Part shown: one piece after another, positions 62,738-64,000 of the stretch
Numbering within the stretch: the stretch's first letter is position 1
How the letters are laid out: each line of letters opens with the position of its first letter
Assembly (NCBI GenBank): GCA_025765595.1
Contig: JAIVFH010000024.1
Coordinates: 124,001-188,000 of the forward strand
DNA: 64,000 nt
Source: Obelidium mucronatum
Taxonomy: Eukaryota > Chytridiomycota > Chytridiomycetes > Chytridiales > Chytriomycetaceae
Direction: 5' to 3'
Made by a program: the position numbers and the translations under genes
Notes under the pieces: model-generated
Told to the model about the DNA's origin: nothing
The model's input: the letters and a program-made list of their open reading frames with translations, nothing else
The model's database searches: none

Positions 62738-63699
62738 ATGCCAGCAGACTACAAAGACGAAGATGAGGACGAGGAGATTGCTCTGCCCAGCGATACTCTG
62801 GCTCTGGTTGGTATCTGGGTACAGTTGGGACCCATTTGCTTTCAATCAACTGTTGGTACTCATCTGCTCATTTGAAAACACAGCTCCAATCATTCCTGAC
62901 GGAAAAAGCTGAAGCCGAGAAGCGATTCGAAGCCCTGAGGGAGAATGCTCACAAGTATGCTTACCTGATTTGTTGTGTAGAGCAGTGATCGTTAAAACTT
63001 TGTACCTTGCAACCTCAAAAAAAAAAAAAAAAAAAAAAAAACAACAACAACAGAGAAGCTGATTCTGCTGCAGAAAGAAGACGAATCGAGGTTACCATGG
63101 AGGATTTCAAAGAAGACTGGCAGCTTTCGCAATTCTGGTACAGCGATGAAACAGCATTTCATTTGGCAATTCACTCTATTGCTGCCACACCTGAAGGAGG
63201 GTCATTAGGCTGTGTCAGCTCCCCAACTGTATTTGTAGAAATGATGGTGAAACTTCCTTTTGTTCTTCTCTTGTGTGTGGTGTTTTAATACTGCCCTTGT
63301 CTTTGTCAGAAATCGGAACTCCCAAAGCCAATTAACCCATACGTTTTCGAATTCGATAAGCGATTCGCTGTATTTGGATCACAATTCATCTTTTTCGACT
63401 TCAACACACCCACAACTTTCAACGAACCGCTCCAACACAAGTTTCACACACTTGTAGTTGATCCTCCTTTTCTCAGCGACGAATGTTGGTCCAAAACAGC
63501 AGAATGCGTGAGATTCCTTGCAATTGAGGAGGGATGCAAAATCATTGTATGTACTGGTCTGGTTATGCGTGAAAAGATTCAAAAGGAGTTGGGTTGCAAG
63601 TTGACAAGCTTTCAAGTCAAACATAAAGGCGGACTTTCCAATGAATTTGGTTGCTACACAAACTTTGAGAGTGACGGCTTCAAATGGGTTGGAAAATAA
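62738..63699 (+). CDS. EFM5: Protein-lysine N-methyltransferase EFM5 (N6AMT2/EEF1AKMT1)
   Basis: AdoMet-dependent enzyme that methylates a lysine of elongation factor 1A. Exons are 62738-62806, 62884-62954, 63054-63246 and 63310-63699 (240 residues, phases consistent). The N-terminus is acidic, then helical (FLTEKAEAEKRFEALRE). The middle has EDWQLSQFWYSDETA, a hallmark of the family, and the cofactor and substrate region has FEFDKRFAVFG, then the catalytic-type motif VVDPPFLSDE. The C-terminal strands IIVCTGLVM and the FGCYTNFES ending also match. The third intron donor follows ATGATG at 63246. Length is typical. Confidence 0.92.
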
Positions 63700-63824
63700 A
63701 TGATGATATAATGGCGAATCAATTGGGAAAAGAATGAAAGAGAAGTCTCTGGAGAGTTCCATTTTACTCTTTCAACAACCAAAAAAAAAAAAAAAAAAAA
63801 AAAATCAGGAAACAAAAACAAAAC

Positions 63825-64000
63825 ATGAGTGCTGTTGACGAAAAACAAGGAACTTTTGTGTCACGGCCTGTCACTTCATCAGATCTACTTCAATGGGCGG
63901 TCATCAATAATGCCACCGAGAAAGAAGATGCCCCAACGCAAGATCATCCTGTTGCACCACGAGAACCAATTGTAAGCAATGCTCAAACGATGACAGATTA
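63825..64000 (+). CDS. 5' part of an unidentified gene, cut by window end
   Basis: An ATG at 63825, preceded by a long A tract and AAACAAAAC leader like those before other starts in this window, opens a frame of 49 codons (MSAVDEKQGTFVSRPVTSSD...). A likely GTAAGC donor at 63972 ends exon 1. The residues are polar and Asp/Thr-rich and do not identify a family. Confidence 0.5.
   Translation, partial: MSAVDEKQGTFVSRPVTSSDLLQWAVINNATEKEDAPTQDHPVAPREPIVSNAQTMTD

Noticed and set aside
1..64000. CRISPR arrays, bacterial operons or ribosome binding sites
   Set aside because: No regularly spaced repeats; all real genes are eukaryotic with spliceosomal introns.

Overview
The window is eukaryotic nuclear DNA. 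It is gene-dense, with many short GT-AG introns (mostly about 45-125 bp) and compact genes on both strands. Several features point to a fungus, most likely an early-diverging, chytrid-like one. These include a GPI-anchored chitin deacetylase, a Kre9/Knh1-like GPI cell-wall protein, fungal-style EFM5 and FCF2 genes, a tyrosine-recombinase (DIRS-type) retroelement, and retention of animal-like genes such as ARHGAP39/Vilse, HSBP1 and a BCL7-like gene. No rRNA or other direct taxonomic marker is present, so the lineage is an inference.

Layout. 1-5117: the 3' part of a DEAH-box RNA helicase, then an FHA-RING ubiquitin ligase. 5142-8536: a broken and an intact copy of a multi-pass receptor-like protein. 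8720-15174: a mitochondrial PDK/BCKDK-type kinase, a Cys-rich protein and an F-box/LRR protein. 15302-17425: a second intact receptor-like gene. 17637-21938: FCF2, a small unknown gene and a PWWP-like protein. 21939-32450: a gene-poor, repeat-rich block with copia-type gag remains, a short tandem repeat, GC-rich inverted repeats, a tRNA-like element and a decayed DIRS-like retrotransposon. 32521-33456: a PD-(D/E)XK nuclease-like gene at the edge of that block. 33543-51553: densely packed housekeeping genes, comprising two p24 cargo receptors flanking ribose-5-phosphate isomerase, a Kre9-like protein, mitochondrial malate dehydrogenase, a HIT protein, an LLPH-like protein, an AFG2-type AAA ATPase, a zinc-knuckle protein, an NYN protein, a P-loop kinase, a BCL7-like protein, a WW-MyTH4-RhoGAP protein and HSBP1. 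51606-64000: a SUN-like SLP1/SUCO protein, a receptor remnant, chitin deacetylase, an LRR protein, a glycosyltransferase, a broken region, a truncated LRR-gene copy, EFM5 and the start of one more gene.

Themes. Several genes serve the secretory pathway and cell wall: two p24 proteins, SLP1-like, Kre9-like, chitin deacetylase and a type II glycosyltransferase. Others serve ribosome biogenesis or translation: FCF2, LLPH-like, AFG2-like, EFM5 and possibly the DEAH helicase. Mitochondrial metabolism is represented by MDH and the PDK-type kinase. They are not arranged as a pathway cluster. The most unusual content is the receptor-like family (two intact and two broken copies in 64 kb), with an ectodomain of five repeats each carrying two cysteines ahead of a 7-8 helix membrane domain, and a p24 protein with a long Gly/Tyr-rich tail. 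Exon junctions were derived by reading frame, splice consensus and family alignment from memory. None was tested against transcripts.
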